Assembly: GCF_024323335.1 (NCBI RefSeq)
Contig: NC_066579.1
Span: 133,664,354 to 133,728,353 of the forward strand
Origin: Lathyrus oleraceus
Lineage: Eukaryota; Streptophyta; Magnoliopsida; Fabales; Fabaceae
Length of the DNA: 64,000 nucleotides
Direction of reading: 5' to 3'
Below are positions 12,001 through 24,726 of this stretch, piece after piece; position 1 is the first letter of the stretch, and each line of letters begins with the position of its first letter. A program made the translations under genes and the position numbers. Under the pieces are notes generated by a model, which was given only the letters and a program-made list of their open reading frames with translations, did no database searches and was not told the origin of the DNA.

Positions 12001-14077
12001 GATTCATCAATGACCTTGTGTTAGATGAATCAATATGAGCCTGATTGAGATAGATTCACCCCCTCTTATTTTTGTGTGTGGTATGCTTTAGGAGTTTGAT
12101 TCTTTGTACTATGTCTCTAGCATGCATTAACACCAATATTATTATTGCCCGGCCTCAGATAGTTGTGACTTCTAAATAAGTCCAATTACGATTGCTTAAC
12201 ATAGAGCTAAATTTGTCCCAAAGGCATATCATTTTTGTAAGTGAGATAGTAAGCCTCATATTCCTCATGGTATTGTGTGAAGATTTAACCTTTTTTTCCA
12301 TTTGTGAGAGCTAGTGGCATTCTTGTTGATTTATCCAAGTTGGATCCCTTCTCATGGATGATGTCTTCGTTCATATCTTCATGCTTATGTGTGGATGGTT
12401 GAGTCTTCTCCAAAGAATGACTTAAAAATTGCTCATTCTACTAAAATTTCTTTGTATTGACTTTATTTTTAATGTAATTTACTTTAATGCAATTTAGATT
12501 CTATCACTTTATCATTCATTGTCATTTACATTTCATGCAATTTGTTTATGTTTCAGTCATTTTTATTTGCTCACTTAAGCCATACTCCGTGCTTGTATTA
12601 TATTGTGCTTGTGATTTTGTTTGGATTGTGGTCTTAGGACCTTAAAATACTTAATAACAACAAAAACCCTAAAAATACATTGGTGGACTGCTCGGCTTCT
12701 ATGTAAGACTTGATTTGAACTTAGAGTAGACAACACCCCTGAGCTATGGAAGAGCTTGACCAATGCCATTAATCCGAGACCTCATCTTGGCCAATGCCAT
12801 TAATTTGACACAAGCCGTAATAAATCCTTTGGTTTATCTATTACTTTGTCTATGTGCTTAAGCTGTCATTTTGATTTTACTATTTCTGCCTGATGCTTGT
12901 CTCTGTGAGTTTTCTACAAGGGATATTCATCTGATACCTGTGAAAGATATTGAAGATTGCTTGATTTTGGAGTGCTTGCTTGGATATTTTTGCTATCTTT
13001 ATTTAATGCCACTGGTCTTCATATTAATTGCTTGGATAATTATGCTTGTTGCTTGCTTAAAAGTCCAAAGGAAATAGGTTTCTATCTGACATTCTTGTCT
13101 TGTGGATTACTTCCCATTGGTTAGATCTTTTCAACTATAAACTTTTAAGTCTTGTCTAGGATATTAATTTCATCTCCTCATCTCCTTCATTAATTTCAAA
13201 ATCTCTCCCTCATTTTCAAACAAACTTCTTTGTTTGTATTTTCAACTTAGACTTGTTTTAATAAGTAGAAACCTTGGCCTTATGCTATTTATTTTCAAAA
13301 CATTTTTCTTAAATCAAACTTGTAAATAAAGTTAATCATATTGACTTTAATTTCAAAAGATAAAAAGAACTAACGACCTCATCTAGTCCTTTTGGCCACT
13401 TTGTGCCTTTTCTTATAAACTTTTCAAAAAGAAAGTATTTAAATTTAAGTTATCTTTGGTTGAGATATAATTATCCCATTCCATGATGTATTGATTATAA
13501 GTCTTTCCATTTATTAGGGGTTAGTGGCATACTTATTGATTGAATCCAAGTTGGAGCCCTCCCTCTTAAATGTGTAAAGTCCTCATTCTCAGTGGATGTA
13601 TGGTTGAGTATTCTCCTGTTGATAACAAAAGATCTTTAAACTTTTGTTAAAATCAATCCACCAATCTTTGAAATATTTACCACGAACTACGAGGTTTTTA
13701 TCCCTCATTTTTATGTTGGTACGTAGGCATAAGACCGAAGGTCTTGTCAAACACAAAAATATCATTAATTGAATTATTTTCTCATCACCTCATTCTACTT
13801 TTTATCAAACATTTTCTCAACTAAAACACTTACACATAAAAAGGGCTCCCTAGGAGTACCTAGGACACTTTGGATGCTAATACCTTCCCTCTGTGTAACC
13901 AACCCCCTTACCTGTAATCTCTGACATTTTATTAGTTTTGATTTGAAAACTTATTATCTTTGGGTTTTGTTCACACTTATCCCTTTTCCCTTGGAAATAA
14001 TAAAAGCACAATGGCGACTCTAGTTTCATTGATGTCAAGTTAACCGATAGCTCGATGGTCATGAATTTACCACTACA
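9087..14077 (+). mobile_element. Ogre LTR, nearly complete (5' LTR)
   Basis: The LTR opens with TGTAAGACCCCAATTTTGAC and closes with TTTACCACTACA, followed nine bases later by a primer-binding site. At 4991 bp it fits the very long LTRs known for Ogre elements. Blocks shared with the plus-strand LTR at 42407-47009 include CCTCAATTAATGAGGGAGAT (11310), the region around GGCCTCAGATAGTTGTGAC (12151), GTTGGTACGTAGGCA (13713) and AATAAAAGCACAATGGCGAC (13999). Its TATA region is degenerate (CCTATTTAATGAGC near 10597). It interrupts the minus-strand LTR of 5602-14910. Short open frames inside it look like chance. Confidence 0.85.
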
Positions 14078-14474
14078 AAAATAAAATGGTGACTCTAATG
14101 GGGAGTAGTGCTCAGTGAGTTTAGCCTACTTTTTATATGTATTATATTTGTTGATTATTGATGTTTGATGTTTGTATATATTATATGTGTGATACTTTCT
14201 GTCTGTTATGCTTGGTGTTCTCTGTATGGTGAGATAAGTTCTAACTCGAACTTGAGTGCAATTTAAGATAGGAGGGTGGTATAGTCATAATGGATTTGAA
14301 GGAGTAGTCCTAAAAGAGTTGACATGAGATTCCCTACTCAGTGGAGACCTCTTTGGAGTTACTGATGTCACACGAGTAAATCATGGACAAGCATTAGTTT
14401 CTCTGATTTAGGGGTCTGAGAAGCTAAGGACCGTAGTACATTTAACCCAACTTGGCTTATTTAGGATGTAGTGC
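14078..14474 (+). mobile_element. Ogre 5' leader fragment, cut at 14474
   Basis: Downstream of the primer-binding site the sequence follows the Ogre leader at 63354-63720: GGGGAGTAGT, GGTGAGATAAGT, ACTTGAGTGC, GATAGGAGGGTGGTATAGTC, and finally GTAGTGC. Homology stops at 14474 and minus-strand LTR sequence resumes. The rest of the element (gag, pol, 3' LTR) is therefore missing, and no target duplication closes the insertion. This looks like a deletion product. Confidence 0.75.
14087..14104 (+). other. Primer-binding site (tRNA-Arg type), degenerate
   Basis: TGGTGACTCTAATGGGGA lies nine bases after the LTR end. It resembles the complement of the 3' end of plant tRNA-Arg (TGGCGACTCCACTGGGGA) with four mismatches. 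The equivalent site of the rightmost element, at 63360, is closer. The site marks this LTR as a 5' LTR. Confidence 0.7.
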
Positions 14475-14910
14475 ACCAAATATGAAAACACACACCAAAT
14501 TTGAACTTCTCTTGATCAAATGACGTTGAATGAAATTTGACATGAATGTGACCTAAGATTATAGGTCATGCCTTGAAGTAGAAGCTCTTGCGGACCACTT
14601 GTTGACCAAACTTTGACTTTGAGAATCAAAAACCTAATTTAGAAACCCAACTTTATCCTTTGATTGCATGTTCCTACCTTGTACAATAAGAAAAAGGAAA
14701 CAATGCATATTTTTGTATTTTGAATTAGGTTAGCAAAGTTAGAATGCAATCAAGCAAAAAGGTAACAAGAAAACACAAAGGGTGCTTGATGATCTCCCAC
14801 AAAGGCAACCCCAAAGAGGTGAAGGTTATAAGGACACCATGCTCATGATCTTGGTTAAAATTCAAATGATATGATAGGTGGAATCTTAAGGGTAAAATTA
14901 GGGTATGACA
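14475..14910 (-). mobile_element. Ogre-type LTR, right part (5' terminus)
   Basis: The block ends in AATTAGGGTATGACA, the reverse complement of the LTR start TGTCATACCCTAATT, which also opens the plus-strand LTR at 59523. It probably completes the minus-strand LTR of 5602-9086. No coding frame is evident. Confidence 0.65.
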
Positions 14911-15500
14911 CAGAGCCATTGATTCGCTCTAAGCAAATAGAATTTCCTCAAGAACACGAAGAACCCTAGTTCTTCAAAGTTAAATAACTGATGGATACAC
15001 AATATAAATTCCAGGTAGTTGAGGGCTTTTGATATGTGGAACAATACGAAGCTAGTGATAACTTGTTTCTTTAAGGATTTAACTCGTAGCTACCTTTCCA
15101 GTTCAAACTTCGAAGGTCAACAATGGTATAAATGGGAAGCACAATGCAAGAGGCTCCAAGGAAAAGTAATGATGCAGTTAGATTTAGATTATCTCGATAA
15201 AGTTTTTTGGGCAAAGATTTGAGGTTGAAAGGGCTTGAATTGAAGAAACCAAAAACTGGTTTTCGAGTTATATTGGGTTCAAGTGGGGCATGGTTTTTCT
15301 GGTTGTTCAAGCTTGCAAATGAAGGAAAATCACTCCCCTATTTAAAGGAAAGGTGTTGAGAAGCTCACAGATGTGGAATGGTTCTAAAATCGTGTGGATT
15401 AGGGTTGAATTGGTCCTAAAACTTGGTCGTTTGAGGCTTGTTTCCATGCATTTTGGTGTCACACAAAGTTTGCACATGCGCAAGTGATCCCTATTGAAAA
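14911..15500 (-). mobile_element. Ogre-type LTR fragment (subfamily A)
   Basis: AGAGCCATTGATTCGCTC and the following 580 bp match 7828-8455, the middle of the neighbouring minus-strand LTR, including AAGAACCCTAGTTCTT and the TATA-like CCCTATTTAAAGG near 15337. It starts directly against the 5' terminus of the preceding LTR and stops near 15500, so both ends are truncated. Confidence 0.65.
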
Positions 15501-15644
15501 TATTTTCAGTGGGTATTTGTTTTATCGTCTCCATAGGGATTGATGCAATATTACCTTTGTTATACAATTTACAATGTCTTAAGTGATGATTTTCGATTGG
15601 TTTTGGTTTGGTGAAAGTAAGATTTATAAGAGTTTGTAGAAATG
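15501..15644. other. Unclassified linker between LTR debris and the array
   Basis: About 145 bp not matched to the LTRs. It contains TTTTATCGTCTCCATAGGGA, similar to a motif near 400 in the window. It may be a scrap of another repeat. Confidence 0.4.
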
Positions 15645-18302
15645 TGTAGCAGTAAAAAAATTGAGATTAAGCTACTGATTAACTTAACTCATAAAGCAAA
15701 AGTCTCCACCGTGCTTTTATTATTTCCAAAGGAAAAGGGAAAAAGTACGAACAAAACCTGAAGAAGTTTTAAAACAAAACTAAGAAAAAAGAGATAAGGG
15801 TCCGAGGGTTAGTTATGCAAAGGGTGTTGTTTGAAAATATATACATTTTAGTTTGAAACAGGGTGTTGTTTGTAAAAGGTTGGAGAGATGGGAAATAAAA
15901 TGTTTTTTATGATTTTTGGTGTTTGCCAAGAACTTTTGAAGTCTCATGCCTACGTACCAACAAAGTGCAATAGAGGATCAAAACCTCGTAGTTCATGGTA
16001 AAAATAACAAAGGTGTTTGTTTTTATTCATTTTTTTAAGAAAAGACATTTTGTCATTTTAAGGAGAATACTCAACTAGTCACCCACAAGTAAGAGATCTT
16101 TGCATCATCATGAGAAGTGATCCAACTTGGATAAGGATCAACTAGTATCCCACTAGCTCTCTTAGATTTAAAAGAGTTATCGTTAATACTATGGGTATAA
16201 GAGAATTATATCTCAACTATGAAAATGACTCATGTCTAAACTTTGACAAAAAGTTTTAAAAGAAAAAGTGCATAAAGGGCCCAAAATGGTTTAAATGAGT
16301 TATGCATTTTTTAAGTCTTTTGAAATTGGTCTAAGTATGCTTAAGATGTATTAGCATTTATTAAGAAAAATGTTTTGAAAATAACTTGACAAAAAGTCAA
16401 GGTTTATTGAGAAAGTGATTCAAGTTTGAAAACAAGAAAGTTTTGAAAGAGAGAGAGAGAGGAGGTTTTGAGGATTAAAGAAGGAAACGAGAAGAAGAGA
16501 CTATCCTAGAGCATAAAGTAAAAGCCAGGGAGGAAAGATCTAACCAAGAAATATCAAGCTTTATGACATAAGTCAAGCAAGAATTCCATCCTTTGGATTA
16601 AGCCTCAAGGAAGCCAAATAAGCAAAGAATAAACCATGCATCAGATGAAACCAGAGTAACCAAGCCAAGTTTTCAAAAGAAGGTCAAAGTCAAAGGATAA
16701 AGGGAACAAGTTTCTTTTTAGGTTTTTTTGTTACTTCTAAGTCCATAACTCAACAATGATGCCAAGGATAGTAACAACGAGTCCATGGGTAAAGGGAATA
16801 AGTTTATTTTTAGGTTTTTCTTTATTAATGTTTTCTTTACAAGGATATAAAAGAAAAGTCCAAATGGACAAAAAAAATGACATAATCACAAATAATATGA
16901 TATGGGATGCTGACATAAAGTATAAAGTAAATTAGAAAATAAAAGAGCATAAAGTAAATGACTTTGAAGTAAAAGTTAATACAAATAATAATGTTAGCAC
17001 ATGATTTTAGTAATAAAAAATGAAAGATGGTTTGGTAAGTTTTTGGAGAACACTCAACTATTCACCCACAAGAATGAAAATATGAACCTATATATAATTA
17101 TGAGAATGGCTCCAACTTGGATAAAAATCAAAAGGTATACCACTAGTTCTCACAAATGAAGAGGGAGTAATATTTTCATACAATACCATGAGGAGTATGA
17201 CACTTACAATCTCACTTATAAAAATGCCTTTGTTTTTGTGACAAATTTAGCGTTATGTTAAGGAATCGTAATTGGACTTATGTAGAAGTCATAACTATCT
17301 GAGACCGGACAACAATAATATTTGTGTTAATACATGCTAGAGAAATGATATGCAAATCATTCTCCTAAAGTCATGCCACAAAAAAAGAAGAAGGAATGAT
17401 CAAGCACAAAGTCTAGGAGGATGGTCCATCATTTCAATTCATACTTCATAACACTAGGGACAAACTTGCGCATCAATCCAAAGTACCTTAAATGATCCAT
17501 GGTCAATTAGGAGGTAGATTTGAAATGATGAAATTTCATCAAGTACCAATCCACACATCATGAACAAGGTGGACACAAACTATCCAATTGATCAAAGGGA
17601 AAAGAAGGAGATGGAGAGGTAGATGACAAGAAAGGTCACACCCAAATTGGATCAAAAGTTTGATCAAGTCATCATCAAAATCAATCATCCATTTTGGTGG
17701 ATTAGGGTTTTCACCCCATCAACATCCAAGATCCATTGAGCTTGATGAGACTTATGATCCAAACTATCATGATCCAGGGCCACCAAAAGTTCAAAAAGGT
17801 CACAGAAATATAAAATTCAAATAAATGAAATAAAAATGCATCAAAAGTATTTTTAAATGAACTTTAAATTAGAAATAAAATGAAAAATCCATAAAGTCCT
17901 TCAAAACACCAAATAAAAGACGAAGAAAATTATGAGAGGTTGGAAATAATATAAGAAGCATATAATATTTTTCTCAGAATTTAAATATGCAGAAAAGTAT
18001 TTTTAAACCAATTAAAACAAAGGAGGAAAGAGAAAATTCATGAAAATAGAAAATCAGTAAAATAAAATATGGAAAAATAAAAATCAGATGAAGAAAAATA
18101 AAAGAGAAATTTAGAATTTATTTTGGGGTTTTTTGGATAAAAAATGAAATTACTATGAGTTTTAAAAGAATAAGCAATTAAAAATAATAAAAGAAAAAGA
18201 GTTAAAATCAGAAAAAAAACATAGAGCGTTGGATCACGCCTCATTAATTGACGTGGCAGATCCTACTCAAGAAGCTTTTTGGCCACATTATTTTTGCAAT
18301 GT
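15645..18302 (-). repeat. Array monomer 1 (internally deleted)
   Basis: At 2658 bp this copy is about 325 bp shorter than the others. Roughly 45 bp are missing near 15829, where AGTTATGCAAAGGG runs directly into TGTTGTTTG. About 280 bp are missing near 18263, where GACGTGGCA joins GATCCTACTCAAGAAGC. A GA-rich run lies near 16446-16462. It is the leftmost and among the most diverged copies, as expected at an array edge. Confidence 0.85.
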
Positions 18303-21287
18303 TGTAGAGGTAAATTTTTTGAGATTAATCTGTCGATTAACTTAACTCACAAAGCAAGAGCCGACACCGAGCTTTTATTGTTTCTAAACGAAAATGGAAA
18401 AAGTAAGAACAAAACCCTAGTAAGTTTTGAACAAAACTAAAAAAAAGAGAACAATGGTCCAGGGGTAAGTTATGCCAAGGGAATGTATTAGCACCCTAAA
18501 CATCCATGGTACTCCATGGGAACCTCTTTGAAAATATGTAAATTTTGGTTTGAAAAGGATGTTGTTTGTAAAAGATTGAAGTGATGGGAAAAGAAGTATA
18601 TTTTTCTTAATTTTTTGTTTGCTGAGACTTTTGAAGTCTAATGCCTACGTACCAATAATTTGAAGTGGAGGATCAAAACCTCGTAGTTCATGGTAAAAAA
18701 TAACTAATGTGTTTCTATTGATTCATTTTTAATGGAAAGACATTTTGTCAATTTAAGGAGAATACTCAACTAGTCACCCACAAGTATGAGAACTTTGCAT
18801 CATTATTAGAAGGGCTCCAACTTGGATAAGGATCAACAAGTATCCCACTAACTCTCTTAGATGGAAAAGAATTATCATCAATACTTATGGATATAGGAGA
18901 ATTATATCTCAACTATTTCAATGACTTATGTTTAATGCCTTGAGAAATTTTTTAAAAGAAAAAGTGTACAAAGGCCACAAAATGATTTGAGTGAGTATGC
19001 ATTTTTTAAGTCTTTCGAAATTGATCTCAATATGCTTAAGATGAATTAGCACTTATTAAGAAAAACATTTTGAAAATCACTTGACATAAGTCAAGATTTA
19101 CTGATAAAAATGATTAAAGTGAAAAAAATAAAAAGGTTTTGAAAAAAGAGGGAGATATTTTGAAAATTAAAGAAGGGGTGAAGAAGTAGAAGAAGAGACT
19201 ATGTTAAAAGTAAAAGCTAGGGAGAAAAGATCTAACCAAGAAATAGAAAGCTTTATGACATAAGTCAAGCAAGAAATCTCTAATTTGGATTAAGCCTCAA
19301 GCAAGTCAAAATAAGCAAATAACAATTCATGCATCAGATGAAACCATAGTAACTCAACCAAGTCTCTATATGAAAGACAAGAGTCAAAGGTTCTAGATAA
19401 ACTATAGGGTCTCAAAGTCACAAGTCCCAAAGCAAAGCTTAAGATCCTAATTCTAAGTCCATAACTCCACAACGATGCCAAAGATAGTAACCATAAGTTC
19501 ATGAATCAAGATAACCAAGTTTCATTTTTAGGTTTTTTTATTTATTAATATCTTCTTTATAATGATGTGTATAAATCCCAAATGGACAAAAAAACAAATG
19601 ACAACATCACAAATAGTATGATATGGGATGCTAAATATAAAGTATAAAGTATATGGCATAAAATAAAGGCATAAAGTAAATGAAATTTGAGGTAAGTGTT
19701 AATACAATAAAGTGTTAGTAAAAGATGTTAGTAATCAAAGATGAAAGATGGTTTGGTAATTTTTTGAAAAACACTCAACTATCCATTCACAAGCATAAAA
19801 ATACAAGCCTATACATCATTTATGAGAAGGACCCAAACTTGGATAAAATCAACAAGTATGTCACTGGCTCTCACAAATGAAAAATGAGTAACATTTTCAT
19901 ACAATACATGAGGAATAAGAGACATACAATCTCACTTATAAAAATGCCTTTGCTTTTGGGACAAATTTAGCATTATGTTAAGTAATCCTAATTGGACTTA
20001 TGTAGAAGTCCCAACTATCTGAGGCCGGTAAATAATAATGTTTGTGTTAATACATGCTAGAGAAATGATATATAAATTAATTTCCAAAAGTAATGCCATA
20101 CAAAAAAAAAAGAAAAGAAGGAATGATCAAGCACAAAGGCTAGGAGGATGGCCAATTACTTCAATCCATACTTCATGACACTTGGGACAAACTTGTGCAT
20201 CAATACAAAGTACCTTAAATGATCCATGATCAACTAGGAGGTAGATTTGAAATGATGAAAGTTTATCAAGTACCAATCTATACATCATGAACAAGATGGA
20301 CACTATCCATCCAATTGATCATAGGGAAAATAAGGAGATGAAAAGGAAGATGACCTGAGAGGTCACACCCAAATTGGATCAAAAGTTTGATCAAGTCATC
20401 ATCAAAATCAATCATCCATTTTGGTGGAATAGGTTTTTCACTCCATCAACACTCAAGATCCATTCAGCTAGATGGGACTTATGATCCAAACTATCATGAT
20501 CCAAGCCGAACATAAGTTCACAAAGGTCACACAAATATAAAATGCAACTAAATAAAATAAAAATGCACCAAAAGTATTTTTAAACGAATTTTAAAATTGA
20601 AATAAAGTGAAAAATCCATAAAGTCCTTCAATACACCAAATAAATGGCCAAAAAAATTATCAGAGATTGAAAATAAGATAAGAAACATATAATAATTTTT
20701 TCAAATTTAAAAATGCAGAAAAGTATTTTTAAACCAATTAAAACAAAGGAAAAAAGAGAAAATTCATGAAAATAGAAAATCAGTGAAATAAAATATGGAA
20801 AAATAAAAAGCAAATGAAGAAAAATAAAAAAGAATTTAAGAAATTATTTTGGGGGTTTTTGTATAAAAATGAAATTAATATGAATTTTAAAAGAAAAAGA
20901 AATAAAAAAAAAGAGTTAAAATCAGAAAAAGCACAGAGCGTTTGATCACGCCTCATTAATTTGTGTGGCAAATCTAACACTCCTCAAATCCAAATACGTG
21001 TGGAATGATGCTGAATTCCTGAAAAACGAATTTGATCTGAATGTGAGAAAAGTATGACTTGCAACTCACCAAAACTCAGCCAAATGATGCGTTTCAAATG
21101 TCAATTAACTTCTGGAGACTTGGTTAAAAATGTTTAGGTGCAAAACACATGCTAATTTGGCATGGAATTGAGATTAGAGAAGTTCAAAATTCGGGCAATG
21201 ACAATTTCTTCAGTTCCAAGTCACCATGTTCAACCCAATGGGCTATCCTACTCTGGAAGCTTTTTGGCCCCATTCTTTTTGCAATAT
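18303..21287 (-). repeat. Array monomer 2
   Basis: A full-length copy of 2985 bp. Minus-strand LTR order is kept: 3' terminus at the left, the ATCCATGGTACTCCATGG block near 18502, the TTACAATGATGTGTATAAA-like block near 19558, the AT-rich tract near 20640-20930, and the ACGTGTGGAATGATG block at 20996. No coding capacity is evident. Confidence 0.88.
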
Positions 21288-24266
21288 TCTAGCGGTAAAT
21301 TTTTTGAGATTAAGCTATCGATTAACTTAACTTGCAAAGCAAAAGTCTTAATTGTTTTGTTATTGTTTTCAATGGAAAATGGAAAATGTACGAACAAAAC
21401 CCGAAGAAGTTTTAAAACAAAACTAATAAATAAAGAAGAAGGGTCCGAGGGTTAGTTATGCAAAGGGAAGGAATTATCATCCTAAACATCCATTGTAATC
21501 CATAGGAACCTATTTGAAAATATGTACATTTTGGTTTGAAAAGGGTGTTGTTTGCAAAAGATTGAAGTGATAGGAAAAGTATATTTTTCTTAACTTTTTG
21601 TTTCCCAAGACTTTTGAATTCTCATGCCTAAGTACCAAGAAAGTGCAATGGAGGATCAAAACCTCATTGTTCATGGTAAAAAATAACATAGGTGAATGTT
21701 TTGATTCATTTTTAATGGAAAGACATTTTGTCATTTTAAGGAGAATACTCAACTAGTCACCCACAAGTATGAGAACTTTGCATCATCATGAGAAGGACCC
21801 TAACTTGGATAAGGATCAACAAGTATTCCACTAACTCTCTTAGATGGAAAAGAATTATCATTAATACTTATGGAGATAGGAGAATTATATCTCAAATATG
21901 GAAATGACTTATGTCTATTGCCTTGAGAATTTTTTTAAAAGGAAAAGTACATAAAGGGCGGAAAATAATTTGACTGAGTTATGCATTTTTTAAGTCTTTT
22001 GAAATTGGTCTTAATATGCTTAAGATGAATGAGAACTTATTAAGAAAAATGTTTTGAGAATTACTTGACATAAGTGAAGGTTTACTGAGAAAAATGATTC
22101 AAGTTAAAAAAACAAGAAGGTTTTGAAAAAAGAGTGAGAGATTTTGAAAATTAAAGAAGGGGAGAAGAAGAAGAGACTATCCTAAAGCATAAAGTAAAAT
22201 ATAGGGAGGAAAGATCTAGCCAAGAAATAGAAAGCTTTATGACATAAGTCAAGCAAGAAATATCTCATTTGGATTAAGCCTCAAGGAAGCTAAAATAAGC
22301 AAATAATAATCCATTCTTCAGATGAAACCAAAGTAACTCAACCTAGTCACCATAAGAAAGTCCAGAGTCAAAGGTTCCAGATGAACTCTAGGGACTCAAA
22401 ATCACAAGTCCCAAAGTAAAGGTCAAGATCATAATTCTAAGTCCATAACTCCATAATGATGCTAAGGATAGTAACCACAAGCCCATGAATCAGGATAACC
22501 AAGGTTCCTTTTTAGGTTTAATTATTTATTAACTTCTTCTTTACAATGATGTGTATAAAGTCCTAATGGACAAAAACCAAATGACAAAATCACAAATAAT
22601 ATGATATGGGATGCCAAATATAAAGAATAAATTAAATGACATAAATTATAGGCATAAAGTTAATGACATTAGAGGTAAGAGTTAATACAATGAAGTTTTT
22701 GTAAAGGAGGTTGGTAATAAAAAATGAAAGATGGTTTGGTAATTTTTAGGAGAACACTTAACTATCCACTCACAATCATGAAAATACGAGCCGATACATC
22801 ATTTATAAGTAAGGCTCCAACTTGGATAAAAATAACAAGTATGAAATTGGCTCTCACAAATGGAAAAGGAGCAACATTTTCACACAATACCATGAGGAAT
22901 AGGAGACTTACAATCTCACTTATAAAAATGTCTTTGCGTTTCGGACAAATTTAGCGCTATGTTAAGAAATCATAATTGGATTTATGTAGAACTCATAACT
23001 ACTTGAGGTAGATCAATAATAATGTTTGTGTTAATACATACTAGAGAAATCATATGTAAATCATTCTCCTAAACTCATGCCACAAAAAAAAAAGATGGAA
23101 TGATCAAGCAAAAGGTTAGGAGGATGGTCCATTACTTCAATCCATGGTTCATGACACTTGGGACAAATGTGTGCATCAATCCAAAGTACCTTAAATGATC
23201 CATGATCTATTAGGAGGTAGATTGGAAATAATGAAAGTTCATCATGTACCAATCGACACATCATGAACAAGATGAATACAAACCATCCAATAGATTAAAG
23301 GGAAAAGAAGGAGATGAAGAGGGAGATGACAAGAGAGGTCACACCTAAATTGGATCAAAAGTTTGATCAAGTCATCATCAAAATCAAGCATTCATTTTGG
23401 TGGATTAGGATTTTCACCTGATCAACACCCAAGAACCATTGAGCTTGGTGAGACTTTTGATCCTAACTATAATGATCTAAGTCCAAGAGAAGTTCACAAA
23501 GGTCACACAAATATAAAATGCAATTAAATGAAATAAAAATGCACCAAAAGTATTTTTAAATTAATTTTAAAAAATAAATAAGTGAAAATTCCATAATGTC
23601 CTTTAAAACACCAAATAAATGGCCAAGAAAATTATGGGAGGTTGGAAATTAGATAAGAAGCATATAATAATTTTTTCATAATTTAAAAATGCAGAAAAAA
23701 TATTTAAACCAATTAAAACAAAGGAGAAAAGAGAAAATTCATGAAAATAGAAAATCAGGGAAATAAAATGTGGAAAAATAAAAATCAGATGAAGAAAAAT
23801 AAAACAGTATTTTAGAAATTATTTTGGGGTATTTTGGATAAAAATGAAATTACTATAAATTTTAAAAGAAAAAGCAAATAATCAAATAAAAATAATTAAA
23901 ATAAAAAAAACACAGAGCGTCGGATCACGCCTCATTTATTGACGCGACAAATCCAACATTCCTCATATCAAAATACGTGTGGAATGGTGCTGAATTCATG
24001 CAAAGTGAATTTTATCCGAATGTGAGAAAAGTGTGATTCGCAACTCATCAAAACTCAGCCAAATGATGCGTTTCAAAGATCAATTAACTTCTGGAGACTT
24101 TTTTAAACATGTTTAGGTGCAAAATATATACTAATTTGGCTTGGAATTGAGATTAGTGAAGTTCAAAATTCGGGCAATGACAATTTCTTCAGTTTCAAGT
24201 CACCATGTTCAACCCGATGGGCTATCCTACTCAGGAAGCTTTTTGGCCCCATTCTTTTTGCAATGT
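21288..24266 (-). repeat. Array monomer 3
   Basis: A full-length copy of 2979 bp. The left terminus has TCTAGCGGTAA instead of TGTAGCGGTAA. A 97-codon open frame crosses the joint at 21162-21455 and again at 24141-24434. It is not found at the other joints and I take it as chance. Confidence 0.88.
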
Positions 24267-24726
24267 TGTAATGGTAAATTTTTTGAGATTAAGCTATCAA
24301 TTAACTTAATTCCCAAAGCAAAAGTCGCAATCGTGCTTTTATTGTTTCCAAAGGAAAAGGGAAAAAGCACGAACAAAACCCGAAAAAGTTTTAAAACAAA
24401 ACTAATAAAAAAAGAACAAGGGTTCGAGGGTTAGTTATGCAAAAGGAAGGTATTAGCATCCTAAACATCCATGGTATTCCATGGGAACATCTTTGAAAAT
24501 ATATACATTTTGGTTTGAAAAGGGTGTTGTTTGAAAAAGATTGAAGTGATAGGAAAAAAAGTATATTTTTCTTATTTTTTTATTTGCCAAGACTATTGAA
24601 TTCTCATGCCATAAGTACCAACAAAGTGCAATGTAGGATCAAAACCTCGTAGTATGTTGTAAAAAATAACATAGGTGTTTGTCTTGATTCATTTTTAATG
24701 GAAAGACATTTTGTCATTTTAAGGAG

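Noticed and set aside
21162..24434. 97-codon open frames crossing two array joints.
   Set aside because: Present at only two of the joints, low complexity, and no recognisable domain.
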